The notes under the pieces are model-generated. The model had not been told where the DNA came from. It worked only from the letters and a program-made list of their open reading frames with translations, and did not search any database. From Gammaproteobacteria bacterium (GTDB lineage: Bacteria; Pseudomonadota; Gammaproteobacteria; Arenicellales; Arenicellaceae): 38,766 nucleotides of DNA. Shown here piece by piece: positions 25,765 through 34,110 of this stretch (position 1 is the stretch's first letter; the number at the start of each line of letters is the position of its first letter). Location of the stretch: contig JAFMHC010000020.1 of assembly GCA_017854775.1 (NCBI GenBank), positions 1 through 38,766 of the forward strand, given 5' to 3'. Made by a program: the position numbers and the translations under genes.

Positions 25765-26938
25765 CCATTGAGGTGATCTTGGCTTGACTATTTAAGTCAG
25801 ACTCACGAGCAATTCTATTTAGGTAAGATCGCATTACTCTGGTGTAATCGTCTATGTTTAGCAAAAATGAGTCGTGCCCGTTTAGGGCGCTTACTTCAGC
25901 GTAGCTTACGTTCAACTTATTGCTTTGCAGTGCGCGCACTATCTCACGCGACCGTTCGGGAGAGAAACGCCAGTCGCTACTGAATGAAACCACTAAAAAA
26001 TCAGCCGTGGCCGGAGATAATGCTTTAGTAAGGTCGTCATTTGTTTCTGCCGCGGGGTTATAGTAGTCCAACGCCTTGGTCATCAATAGGTAAGTGTTGG
26101 CGTCAAATTTATCGATGAACGCGTCGCCTTGGTAGCGCAGGTAGCTCTCAACTTCAAACTCAGGTGTGAATTCGTAATCGAACTTGGCTTTTTTGCGAAG
26201 GTTGCGGCCGAATTTTTGGCCCATGATCTCTTCAGATAAATAGGTAATATGGCCGATCATACGAGCCACACGCATGCCGCGCGACGGTGCGCTGTGGTGT
26301 TGATAATAATTGCCATTGTGAAAGTCGGGGTCGGTACGTATGGCTTGACGTGCGACATCATTAAAGCCGATGTTCTGAGCGTTTAACTTAGCCGCGCTAG
26401 CAATCACTATGCAATGCCGCAAACGCTCTGGGTAGCTAATACTCCACTGCATTGCTTGCATACCGCCGAGGCTGCCGCCGATTATCGCAGCCCACTGCTT
26501 AATGCCAAGGTGATCACTTAATTTACTTTGTGTGTAGACCCAGTCTTTTACTGTTACTAGCGGAAAATCTGTGCCATAGGGTTTGTCGGTGGCTGGGTTA
26601 ATTGAACTTGGCCCAGTGCTGCCATGACAACCGCCAATATTATTACTGCACACCACGAAGAACTTATTGGTGTCGATTGGCTTATCTGGGCCGATTAGTA
26701 AATGCCACCAGCCATTGGTTTTGCCAGAATCATCGTAGCGCCCGGCAACATGATGGTCGCCGCTCAGAGCATGGCAGACTAAGAGTGCGTTATCGCCGCG
26801 AGCATTGAGTTTGCCGTAAGTCTCATACGCCAATGTATAACCGTCTAACTGCCCGCTACTCTCAAGCACCAGTGTTTCGTCAAACCTAACATATTGAGGT
26901 TCGACCAGTTCATTTACATCTGATGTTGTAGTAGCCAT
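25745..26938 (-). CDS. metX: Homoserine O-acyltransferase MetX
   Basis: This 397-residue alpha/beta hydrolase catalyses acylation of homoserine, the first committed step of methionine synthesis. Visible marks are [15 protein letters not shown] (52-66), [12 protein letters not shown], the nucleophile elbow [12 protein letters not shown] (Ser156), SSDWRFSP (catalytic Asp) and NGHDSFLL (catalytic His). MetX enzymes use acetyl-CoA or, in many gammaproteobacteria with metW, succinyl-CoA. I cannot tell which here, so either O-acetyl- or O-succinyltransferase is possible. The gene lies 13 bp after yggT and overlaps metW, within the yggS-proC-yggT-metX-metW set. Confidence 0.93.
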   Translation of the reverse strand: MATTTSDVNELVEPQYVRFDETLVLESSGQLDGYTLAYETYGKLNARGDNALLVCHALSGDHHVAGRYDDSGKTNGWWHLLIGPDKPIDTNKFFVVCSNNIGGCHGSTGPSSINPATDKPYGTDFPLVTVKDWVYTQSKLSDHLGIKQWAAIIGGSLGGMQAMQWSISYPERLRHCIVIASAAKLNAQNIGFNDVARQAIRTDPDFHNGNYYQHHSAPSRGMRVARMIGHITYLSEEIMGQKFGRNLRKKAKFDYEFTPEFEVESYLRYQGDAFIDKFDANTYLLMTKALDYYNPAAETNDDLTKALSPATADFLVVSFSSDWRFSPERSREIVRALQSNKLNVSYAEVSALNGHDSFLLNIDDYTRVMRSYLNRIARESDLNSQAKITSMDEPQHV

Positions 26939-26951
26939 CAGCCTGACCTAT

Positions 26952-27521
26952 CTATAACGGTAGTCGGTATAGCGGTGCGATTAATAGTATTTGGCTTACT
27001 CGTAAGAATAAAATTACCAACATCGGAGAAAAATCAATGCCGCCCAGTGACGGTATTAGTTTTCGCGCTGGCGCTAAAAGCGGCTCACTGATTGAGCGCG
27101 CGATGGTTAGAATCGGGTGATAGCTATTAGGGTTTAACCAGCTCGCGATAATGCCAATAAAGATCGCAGCGAGAAATACATAGATACTTGAATCGAGCAC
27201 GGTGGCAACGGCAACGCTGAGTATTTTTAATATCGAATATGAGTTTAGGCCGCCGCCTGCCACCAGCACCAGCACGTATACCTTAATCAATGCGATAAGC
27301 ACCGCAAGTAACACCGTGGCTGTATCGATCACGCCAATGCTCGGTATAATCCGCCGCATGGGAACGATCAATGGGTTGGTCACTGAGATGATAAATTGAC
27401 CGACTTCATTTCGAAAATCGGCTCGCACCCATTGCATCCAGAACCGAATCAAGACAACGTAAAGTGCGAAATTAAAGAGTGCTTCAATAAGGAAGGTGCT
27501 GGCGTTTTGAATATAAGGCAT
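26952..27521 (-). CDS. yggT: YggT family membrane protein
   Basis: This 189-residue protein has two YGGT repeats. Each has two hydrophobic helices and the NPLIVPMRRIIPSIGVIDTA / EPLLAPARKLIPSLGGIDFSPM motif, with the family's P-x-R-x-x-x-P-x-x-G-x-x-D pattern. The role is not well defined; links to osmotic tolerance and cell-envelope assembly have been proposed in other bacteria. It sits 26 bp after proC and 13 bp before metX, the usual place in this cluster. Confidence 0.93.
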   Translation of the reverse strand: MPYIQNASTFLIEALFNFALYVVLIRFWMQWVRADFRNEVGQFIISVTNPLIVPMRRIIPSIGVIDTATVLLAVLIALIKVYVLVLVAGGGLNSYSILKILSVAVATVLDSSIYVFLAAIFIGIIASWLNPNSYHPILTIARSISEPLLAPARKLIPSLGGIDFSPMLVILFLRVSQILLIAPLYRLPL

Positions 27522-27547
27522 AGTTTTAGTCGAGTTCTAATCGGCGG

Positions 27548-28369
27548 CTAACCGAGTTCTTTTGCGAGTTCTTCTGATCGAGTGCGTGCCGCTTCAAATG
27601 CGTCAGCGATCACGTTTTTTAACTTGGCCTGCTCGAACGATTGCAGCGCCTTTTCGGTAGTGCCGTTCGGTGAGGTAACATTATCTATTAAAGTTTGTAG
27701 CGGCGTATCGCTAGCAGAAATTAATTTTGCTGCACCGGCAGCGGTTTGCACCGCAAGTGCTTTAGCTGTGTCACTGCTTAAACCGGCGGCTTGTGCCGCT
27801 TCGATTAAGCCCTGAATAAATAATAAAAAATAAGCTGGGCCACTGCCAGAAAGTGCCGTGACACTGTCAATATCGTGCTCATTAGTAACCCAGGCGGAGA
27901 TGCCGACCGTATTACAGAGATTGCTGGCGGCATCACGTTGTGGTTTATCTACACGTTTGTTGGCGTACAAGCCGCAGGCTCCCATACCAACTAACGCGGG
28001 TGTATTTGGCATCACCCTAACAATAGCAAAGTCGCCGTCAAGCCATTTCTCGATTGAACTGGCGGTAATGCCCGCGACTACCGATACAATCAATGGCTGT
28101 TGAGCTTTGAAGTCTAGCGCCAATGGCGTTAAAACCTGTTGCAGCACTTGCGGTTTGACGGCAATAACGACAATGTCTGAGTTGCTTATAAGTTCGGCGT
28201 TGTGTTTTGCTACATTGATGCCGAATTGCTGTGCTAAGGAGTGTGCTTTTTCGGCGTTAGGCTCGAACACCGACAGTTGCTTCGGCGCGATGTCTCCTTG
28301 CGAAACGATGCCGCCAATTAAGCTAGCGGCCATATTGCCGCCACCGATAAAGCCAATTCTATTAGTCAC
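27548..28369 (-). CDS. proC: Pyrroline-5-carboxylate reductase
   Basis: This 273-residue enzyme reduces 1-pyrroline-5-carboxylate to proline with NAD(P)H. The dinucleotide-binding motif GFIGGGNMAASLIGG (6-20), VAVKPQVL (about 69-77), VRVMPNTPALVGMGACGL and the C-terminal ALSGSGPAYFLLFIQGL...VTSPNGTTEKAL signature are all present. The start is GTG 28369. It follows yggS, with a 156-bp gap that is unusually long for this cluster and carries a palindrome, so proC may have its own promoter. Confidence 0.95.
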   Translation of the reverse strand: MTNRIGFIGGGNMAASLIGGIVSQGDIAPKQLSVFEPNAEKAHSLAQQFGINVAKHNAELISNSDIVVIAVKPQVLQQVLTPLALDFKAQQPLIVSVVAGITASSIEKWLDGDFAIVRVMPNTPALVGMGACGLYANKRVDKPQRDAASNLCNTVGISAWVTNEHDIDSVTALSGSGPAYFLLFIQGLIEAAQAAGLSSDTAKALAVQTAAGAAKLISASDTPLQTLIDNVTSPNGTTEKALQSFEQAKLKNVIADAFEAARTRSEELAKELG

Positions 28370-28428
28370 TATTTTATCTTGCCAAGAGTTAAAAACGGTT
28401 GAGCGTAAATTGTACCGTTTTAGAGAGC

Positions 28429-28445
28429 ATTAGGCTAAGCCTAAT
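28429..28445. promoter_or_regulatory. Palindrome ATTAGGCT-A-AGCCTAAT upstream of proC
   Basis: Perfect 8-bp arms around a single A, about 60 bp upstream of the proC start. On the minus strand it ends 17 bp before a TACAAT -10-like box, so it would cover the -35 position of a proC promoter. It is a candidate operator. Confidence 0.35.
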
Positions 28446-28479
28446 CGCTTAGTAAACGCCAGCAAAGCCCTTTGTTTCA

Positions 28480-28495
28480 AGCGTCGATAGACGCT
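28480..28495. other. Small hairpin AGCGTC-GATA-GACGCT after yggS
   Basis: Perfect 6-bp arms with a 4-nt loop, about 30 bp after the yggS stop. No T run follows on the minus strand (TTGAAACAAAG), so terminator activity is doubtful. Confidence 0.35.
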
Positions 28496-28525
28496 GGGTG
28501 ACTCACTGGGGTCTATCAGCCATAA

Positions 28526-29218
28526 TTAGTCGCGCGCACCAAAAAGGTCGGTGCCAATGCGCACCATGGTGCTGCCCTCAGCGATGGCCGCTTCTAGGTC
28601 ACCGGACATGCCCATTGATAGTTGGTCAAGATTGAGTCCGTAGTGTTGATTACAGTGCTCTAGTAAGGTGCGTGCCTGAGCAAAAACCGCTCTTTGTTGA
28701 TCTTGCTGCTCCCGCGCTTTAGGAATCATCATGAACCCACGTAATACGGCGCCATCGAGTTCGGCGATTTGCTGACATAGCTCGGCCGCATCATTGAGTG
28801 CTACACCGCCTTTGCTGTCTTCATTATCTGGGTTGAGCTGAATCAGCAGGTTAATCGGAGACTGCCGTCCGTGTTGCTCGGCTAAGCGCTTGGCAATTTT
28901 GAGGCGATCAACCCCATGTACCCAATCAAAGTGTTGGGCGATCAATTTAGTCTTGTTAGATTGAATTTGACCAATAAAATGCCAGCTAACCGGCAAATTT
29001 GATAGCTGACATTGTTTGTCAATCGCCTCTTGCAGATAGTTTTCTCCTAAGTCGAGCAGACCAGCATCGGTAAATTGCTGGATTAATTCAATGTTTTGTT
29101 TCTTACTCGCGCCTATTAACGTTACGCTATCTGGCCGCCGTAGGTTGGCCTCGCACGCTTTCGAAATGCGCGCTAGAACGGTGGTCAATTTTTGGCTTAC
29201 GTAATCATTATTACTCAT
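28526..29218 (-). CDS. yggS: YggS-type pyridoxal phosphate homeostasis protein
   Basis: From ATG 29218 the protein has 230 residues; a longer frame to TTG 29272 adds 18 residues not found in the family and crowds the pilT promoter. The PLP lysine lies in TLIGASKKQ, and other family blocks are GENYLQEA, WHFIGQIQSNKTK, VHGVDR, LIQLNPDNEDSKGG and the C-terminal LSMGMSGDLEAAIAEGSTMVRIG. It binds PLP and balances the cofactor and linked amino/keto acid pools rather than catalysing a known reaction. It is divergent from pilT, as in many gammaproteobacteria. Confidence 0.93.
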   Translation of the reverse strand: MSNNDYVSQKLTTVLARISKACEANLRRPDSVTLIGASKKQNIELIQQFTDAGLLDLGENYLQEAIDKQCQLSNLPVSWHFIGQIQSNKTKLIAQHFDWVHGVDRLKIAKRLAEQHGRQSPINLLIQLNPDNEDSKGGVALNDAAELCQQIAELDGAVLRGFMMIPKAREQQDQQRAVFAQARTLLEHCNQHYGLNLDQLSMGMSGDLEAAIAEGSTMVRIGTDLFGARD

Positions 29219-29289
29219 GGTTAAATTTGTGGTTATACTTGCTTCAATAAATTTATCTAAAATGTACAGCAAATAGCCCCGGAGATGGT

Positions 29290-30327
29290 ATGGATATTGC
29301 CGAGTTACTCGCCTTTAGCCACAAAAATAAAGCATCAGATTTGCACATTTCGGCTGGTATGCCGCCAATGATTCGAGTTGACGGCGACATGAAACGCATC
29401 AACTTGCCTACGCTTGATGACGAAACTGTGTTGAAAATGATATTTGATATCATGAACGACCAACAACGTAAGAGTTACGAAGAAAATCTTGAAGTGGATT
29501 TTTCATTCGAAATTCCGAATGTTGCTCGCTTTCGTGTAAACGCATTTAATCAAGATCGCGGCCCCGCCGCTGTATTTCGTACTATTCCGTCAGTAGTGCT
29601 AAGTTTAGATGATCTGAATGCACCGCAAATTTTTAGAGAGCTGGTCTCCAAGCCTAGAGGCTTGGTGTTGGTTACTGGACCCACCGGTTCAGGAAAGTCC
29701 ACTACCCTGGCGGCAATGGTGGACTACATCAATGAAAAGCAACGTTCGCATATTTTGACGGTGGAAGACCCGATCGAATTTGTACACACCAGTAAGAAAT
29801 GTTTAATCAACCAGCGAGAGTTGAATAAGAATACGCATAGTTTTGACAATGCCCTACGCTCGGCTCTGCGTGAAGACCCCGACGTAATTCTAGTTGGCGA
29901 GCTGCGCGATTTAGAGACAATTCGACTGGCCATGACGGCGGCAGAAACTGGTCATTTGGTATTGGCCACTTTGCATACAACCTCAGCACCTAAAACGGTT
30001 GACCGTATTGTTGATGTATTTCCAGGTGAAGAAAAATCAATGGTTCGTTCAATGTTGTCTGAGTCAATTCAGGCCGTTGTTGCGCAAACCTTAATTAAGA
30101 AGATTGGCGGCGGCCGAGTCGCTGCACATGAAATTATGGTCGGCACATCGGCTATTCGAAACTTGATTCGCGAAGATAAGATTGCGCAAATGTATTCGAT
30201 GATTCAAACCGGCCAAGCCGATGGCATGCAGACACTTGATCAATGCTTGGAAGGCTTAGTACGAGACCGTTTAATTACGCCAGGCGACGCCCGTTCTCGT
30301 GCCGTTGATAAGCGCAAGTTCGTGTAG
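29290..30327 (+). CDS. pilT: Type IV pilus retraction ATPase PilT
   Basis: This 345-residue cytoplasmic hexameric ATPase powers pilus retraction. Walker A is GPTGSGKST (130-138), and the Asp-box, LTVEDPIEFVH and the His-box segment TAAETGHLVLATLHTTSA are present. The PilT-specific AIRNLIRE motif lies in the C-terminal domain. A GGAG site precedes ATG 29290 by five bases. pilU follows after 47 bp. No pilin or assembly genes are in the window, which is normal for this locus. Confidence 0.96.
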   Translation: MDIAELLAFSHKNKASDLHISAGMPPMIRVDGDMKRINLPTLDDETVLKMIFDIMNDQQRKSYEENLEVDFSFEIPNVARFRVNAFNQDRGPAAVFRTIPSVVLSLDDLNAPQIFRELVSKPRGLVLVTGPTGSGKSTTLAAMVDYINEKQRSHILTVEDPIEFVHTSKKCLINQRELNKNTHSFDNALRSALREDPDVILVGELRDLETIRLAMTAAETGHLVLATLHTTSAPKTVDRIVDVFPGEEKSMVRSMLSESIQAVVAQTLIKKIGGGRVAAHEIMVGTSAIRNLIREDKIAQMYSMIQTGQADGMQTLDQCLEGLVRDRLITPGDARSRAVDKRKFV

Positions 30328-30374
30328 ATTTTTTTTGATAACTCGTAATCCTACCCCTACTCGGAGTTACCCTA

Positions 30375-31517
30375 ATGTATAAAATGGCCGACTTGTTGCG
30401 TGCAATGATGGTGAAGAATGCCTCAGACATGTTCATCACCGCGAACGCAACGCCTAGCTTTAAAGTTGATGGCAAAATTTTTCCGATTGCCGGTAATCCG
30501 CTAAATCGTAAAGACTCTCAGGAGCTTTGCTATAGCATCATGAACGAAGAACAGCGCCGTGTCTTTGAGGGTGAAAAAGAATGTAATTTTGCTATTCATC
30601 CGAAGCAGATTGGTCGTTTTCGAGTAAACGTTTTTATACAGCAAGATAGCGTTGGCATGGTATTGCGAGCGATTAAAACCAATATTCCGACTACCGAAGA
30701 GCTAAGAATTCCTGAAGTCTTGAAAAAGATGATTATGAAAAAGCGCGGTCTGCTGATCTTTGTTGGCGGCACTGGAACCGGTAAAAGCACCTCAATGGCG
30801 TCATTGGTCGATTACCGCAACCGTAATTCTCAAGATCATATTATTACCATTGAAGATCCGATCGAATACTTGCACACACACAAGAAGTCGATTATCACTC
30901 AGCGCGAAGTGGGAGTAGATACAAACTCCTTCGATATCGCACTGATTAACGCGATGCGCCAAGCGCCAGACGTTATTCAAATCGGCGAAATCCGTACTAG
31001 GGAAACCATGGACTCGGCGATTGTATTCTCGGAAACCGGCCATCTTTGCATCGCTACTTTGCATGCCAACAATGCGTACCAAGCGCTTGATCGAATCTTC
31101 AACTTCTTCCCTGCAGATCGGCGTGACCAACTGTCTATGGACTTATCGATGAATCTTTACGGTTTAGTCTCTCAACGCTTGTTGCCAATAAAAGGTAAAG
31201 AGGGTCGAGTTCCGGCGGTAGAAGTATTGATCAACAGTCCGATGATTTCAGACATGATCAAGGATCACCGAATTGACGAGATCCGTAGTGCTATGGAAAA
31301 ATCGGTAGAGTGGGGAATGCAGACCTTCGACCAAGCATTATTTGATTTGCATGAGCGAGATTTGATAACTTATGAAGACGCTATCAAAAATGCCGAGTCG
31401 GAAAATGATTTACGCTTAGCGATTAAATTGAGAGGCAAAGATGCGGCGACTACGGAGTTTGGAGAAACTCTGGCCAATGTTGGAATCGACGAGGGTGATG
31501 ATGACCCTTTTAACTAG
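30375..31517 (+). CDS. pilU: PilT-dependent retraction ATPase PilU
   Basis: This 380-residue PilT paralogue supports retraction together with PilT. Walker A is GGTGTGKST (131-139), ITIEDPIEYLHTHKKSIITQ holds the Asp-box, and SETGHLCIATLHANNAYQALDR the His-box. The longer, acidic C-terminal tail (ending EGDDDPFN) is typical of PilU. GGAG lies eight bases before ATG 30375. Transcription converges with pyrB across a 38-bp gap, which holds only a weak TGCCT-TTG-AGGCA hairpin. Confidence 0.95.
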   Translation: MYKMADLLRAMMVKNASDMFITANATPSFKVDGKIFPIAGNPLNRKDSQELCYSIMNEEQRRVFEGEKECNFAIHPKQIGRFRVNVFIQQDSVGMVLRAIKTNIPTTEELRIPEVLKKMIMKKRGLLIFVGGTGTGKSTSMASLVDYRNRNSQDHIITIEDPIEYLHTHKKSIITQREVGVDTNSFDIALINAMRQAPDVIQIGEIRTRETMDSAIVFSETGHLCIATLHANNAYQALDRIFNFFPADRRDQLSMDLSMNLYGLVSQRLLPIKGKEGRVPAVEVLINSPMISDMIKDHRIDEIRSAMEKSVEWGMQTFDQALFDLHERDLITYEDAIKNAESENDLRLAIKLRGKDAATTEFGETLANVGIDEGDDDPFN

Positions 31518-31555
31518 AGAACCGTTCACCGACATTAAGTGTTGCCTTTGAGGCA

Positions 31556-32473
31556 TCAAGCTTTACCTAATAACATCGCTAACAAAGCCATTCTTACTGG
31601 TACACCGTGGCTCGCCTGCTTGAAATAAAGTGCATTTGGCAAATCATCGACCTCGGTTGAAATCTCATCAATACGTGGCAGTGGGTCTAGTATAAGGCAG
31701 CCGGAGTTTTCTACATCGACTCTATTTAAACGGTATTTTTGACGATTTTTCTCAAAAATTACTTTGTTCTCGAATCGCTCTTCTTGCAGTCGGTTGACGT
31801 AGGCGACGTCGTATCCATCATGTAAATTGACTTCGTTGGCAATAATGCATTCAGTGCCAGTAGCTCGTAAGTCGGCTAGCAAGCGATCGCTCGGTTCCAA
31901 CTCTTTAGGCCCAGTGAAGGTAAACCGATTGCCTTCATACTGAGATAGCACACGTGATAATGAGTGGATACTGCGCGATTGCAGCGAATCATAGCCGAAT
32001 ACGATATTCAGCGAATCCAAGCGGCCTTTTTCTTTGTGGATAGTATAAGCGTCGATTAATGCTTGAGTCGGGTGTTCGTTGCCGCCGTCGCCGGCGTTTA
32101 TAAAGGGTACTTTACTTATCCCAGCGGCTATATCGGCACTGCCTTGTTGCGCATGACGCATCACGATGATATCGGAATAGGCCTCGACCATGCGAATTAG
32201 ATCTTCTAGACTCTCGCCTTTTTCAAATGATGTGCTGCTGGCATTTTGAGCAAATACCATGCCCGCTTTTAGGCGTTGAGCTGCGCTTTGAAAACTCATC
32301 ATCGTGCGAGAGCTTGGTTCGAAAAAAAGTAGCGCGACGACTTTGTCATCGAGTAAATCTATGCGCCCCTTAGCTTCAATATCGGCCGCCATTTTGTCGG
32401 TTACGGTGAAAAACGTCTCGATAATCTCAGGTGTCAGTTGTTTAGAGGAAGTAAGAGATTTGAATGGCAGCAT
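31556..32473 (-). CDS. pyrB: Aspartate carbamoyltransferase, catalytic chain
   Basis: ATG 32473 gives 305 residues beginning MLPFKSLTSS; a frame from ATG 32512 would add 13. The enzyme makes N-carbamoyl-aspartate in pyrimidine synthesis. Residues matching the Escherichia coli active site are all visible: S-x-R-T in FFEPSSRT, the Ser and Lys in SSTSFEKGE, VMRH, EHPTQ, the Arg in SRSIHSL, R-x-Q in NRLQEER, and P-L in DPLPRIDE. Oddities are Thr53 to Ser, GYDSLQSRS instead of GDLKYGRT, and Asp in place of the usual His of HPLPR. No pyrI, pyrC or pyrR is adjacent, so it may work without a regulatory chain. A MITE-like element lies just upstream. Confidence 0.9.
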   Translation of the reverse strand: MLPFKSLTSSKQLTPEIIETFFTVTDKMAADIEAKGRIDLLDDKVVALLFFEPSSRTMMSFQSAAQRLKAGMVFAQNASSTSFEKGESLEDLIRMVEAYSDIIVMRHAQQGSADIAAGISKVPFINAGDGGNEHPTQALIDAYTIHKEKGRLDSLNIVFGYDSLQSRSIHSLSRVLSQYEGNRFTFTGPKELEPSDRLLADLRATGTECIIANEVNLHDGYDVAYVNRLQEERFENKVIFEKNRQKYRLNRVDVENSGCLILDPLPRIDEISTEVDDLPNALYFKQASHGVPVRMALLAMLLGKA

Positions 32474-32529
32474 TTTATTTGTCTCATCGTCAGATTGGCG
32501 AAAGAATAGCATAGCTTATTGAGCAATAT

Positions 32530-32715
32530 GGGCCTGTCGGATAATGATTTGCGTCAGGAGAAAGTGTTACAGCTCGCTAGCTCGCCCTTCGGGGAGGCGG
32601 GTTTTTCGTCTATTTGAGACGTAATGGTAATGGTTGTTCCATTGCTCGAAAATAAAACCAAAAATAGACCAAAGTAGCGCTTTAGTACTAGTGAAATTCA
32701 TTATCCGACAGACCC
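32530..32715. mobile_element. 186-bp MITE-like element with 18-bp terminal inverted repeats
   Basis: The left end GGGCCTGTCGGATAATGA (32530-32547) and right end TCATTATCCGACAGACCC (32698-32715) are inverted repeats matching at 17 of 18 positions. Both ends are flanked by AATAT (32525-32529 and 32716-32720), a likely 5-bp target-site duplication. The interior has no open frame. It contains a terminator-like hairpin CTCGCC...GGCGGG followed by TTTTT at 32581-32606, on the plus strand. This is the structure of a non-autonomous element moved by a transposase encoded elsewhere; I cannot name the family. It separates ruvX from pyrB, both on the minus strand. Confidence 0.8.
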
Positions 32716-32768
32716 AATATATCAAGCTCAATCGAGCTAATAAACTTCACGCTAACTGACTATTCAAG

Positions 32769-33215
32769 CTAACCGGCTAGGGAATTAAAATATGTTTCAA
32801 GTATAAGCGCGGCGGCGACTTGGTCTCGCAGCTCGGTCTTGCGCTGTTGGCTTAAGCCTCGTTGCTCAAGGCTTACATTTGCGGCCGACGATGTTAGTCG
32901 TTCATCGACGTCGATGATCGGTAATTTATGCCAACGATGAACATGGCTCTTAAACCGGTTAATTGCCTTATTTAGGTGTGGATCAGAGCTTTGTGGGTCG
33001 CCGACAATAATCGCATCGGGCAACCACTCTTCGATCAGCGCATCTACGCTAACCCAATCATGACGCCCATTATTGACTACAATGGTTCCGGCTGGCGTAG
33101 CCGTTTTGGTGAATAGGCTGCCGCTAGCGGCGCCAGTGCGCTTTAATCCGATATCAAATGCAATAAACGTTTCAGACTCGTTGATACGGTCTTGTTGGTT
33201 CTTTTTCCTAGCCAC
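32769..33215 (-). CDS. ruvX: Putative pre-16S rRNA nuclease / Holliday junction resolvase-like protein
   Basis: This 148-residue RuvX/YqgF RNase H-fold protein is linked to maturation of the 16S rRNA 5' end. The first acidic residue lies in FDIGLKRTGAA (20-30). GDPQSSDPHLNKAINRF and VDERLTSSAA follow, and the last Asp is in LRDQVAAALIL. The start is GTG 33215, overlapping the end of the tonB-like gene by 8 bp. The yqgE gene that often precedes ruvX is missing here. Confidence 0.92.
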   Translation of the reverse strand: MARKKNQQDRINESETFIAFDIGLKRTGAASGSLFTKTATPAGTIVVNNGRHDWVSVDALIEEWLPDAIIVGDPQSSDPHLNKAINRFKSHVHRWHKLPIIDVDERLTSSAANVSLEQRGLSQQRKTELRDQVAAALILETYFNSLAG

Positions 33216-34101
33216 GTTCGCGGCTAGCTGAGGAGCTGGTGACCTGATTATTCTTTAAGAAATGTATCGAGCGAGTAATTACCAGGATATCAGTTTCTCT
33301 GAAGAACTCTTCATCAGGAAAGGCTTGAAAAGGCGATGCGTCTCGAATAATGCGCAACGCCGAGTCATTTAAAATTTTGTGCGACGATGGGGTCAGAATC
33401 TCGATATCATTTATGGTGCCGTTACGATTAATTTCGACCGAAACAATCAAGCTGCCGTTTAGTTTATTGGCCTTGATTTTGACCGGATAATTGGCGTTAC
33501 CGACTTCAACTAGACGCTTTCTCCAAGTATCTAAGTATTCTGCCGCCCCATGCTGTTTAGTGGTTGGTGATAAAAACGCTTTTTTCGGACGTTTGCCGTA
33601 ATCAAGTTGGTCTTGAGAAATCTTCGCGAGCAACCGTTCTCGTTCAAGTTTACGTGCATTAATATTAAATTTATCTGGCCCTTTGGCGGCTTTTTGGTTT
33701 TTTAATAGTGTTTCTTGAGGAGTTAGCCGGGTAACACTAATTTCACCTTGCTTGGCGGTGATTAGCTGGTCAGGCGTCAAGCTGGTTTGCCGTTGTTGAT
33801 CAGCAATTTTCTGAATTGATTCAATCTTCGATGGCGTTATAGGCTTCCACTCTTGAGGTGATTCTGACTCCTGATCAAACTCTCCGCCACCGGCGTTATT
33901 TGAGCTGGAGACAATTTCAGCCAGCTCAGATTTTTCGTTGTTTGAGGAGTTTAATAACACCACATCCAAGGTGTTATCGGTGCTCGGGCGCGAAGCAATG
34001 TCGGGCATACTAAAAGTAACCAAGAGGATAAGACATAAGTGCACCAGTGCCGAGAAAAACGCGGTAACGCTGAGTAAGTCTTTTTGCGTATCGGTACTCA
34101 C
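33208..34101 (-). CDS. Energy transducer TonB-family protein
   Basis: This 297-residue protein has one N-terminal transmembrane helix (about 12-31), a long polar, coiled or extended periplasmic stretch (32-200) and a TonB C-terminal domain (about 205-290: WRKRLVEVGNANYPVKIKANKLNGSLIVSVEINRNGTI). TonB proteins pass proton-motive energy to outer-membrane receptors, but the middle lacks the Pro-Glu/Pro-Lys repeats of true TonB. In this gene cluster the family member is usually a TonB-like protein of unspecified role. The start is GTG 34101, nine bases after the gshB stop; the 3' end overlaps ruvX. Confidence 0.87.
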   Translation of the reverse strand: MSTDTQKDLLSVTAFFSALVHLCLILLVTFSMPDIASRPSTDNTLDVVLLNSSNNEKSELAEIVSSSNNAGGGEFDQESESPQEWKPITPSKIESIQKIADQQRQTSLTPDQLITAKQGEISVTRLTPQETLLKNQKAAKGPDKFNINARKLERERLLAKISQDQLDYGKRPKKAFLSPTTKQHGAAEYLDTWRKRLVEVGNANYPVKIKANKLNGSLIVSVEINRNGTINDIEILTPSSHKILNDSALRIIRDASPFQAFPDEEFFRETDILVITRSIHFLKNNQVTSSSASRERG

Positions 34102-34110
34102 TTGAACGAA

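Noticed and set aside
29219-29272. Longer start (TTG 29272) for yggS
   Set aside because: The added residues are not part of the family and would extend over the pilT/yggS divergent promoter region.
32530-32715. Tn3-family derivative, suggested by GGG ends and a 5-bp duplication
   Set aside because: Identity between the ends stops after 18 bp, whereas Tn3-type ends run to about 38 bp, and the sequence does not match known Tn3 ends.
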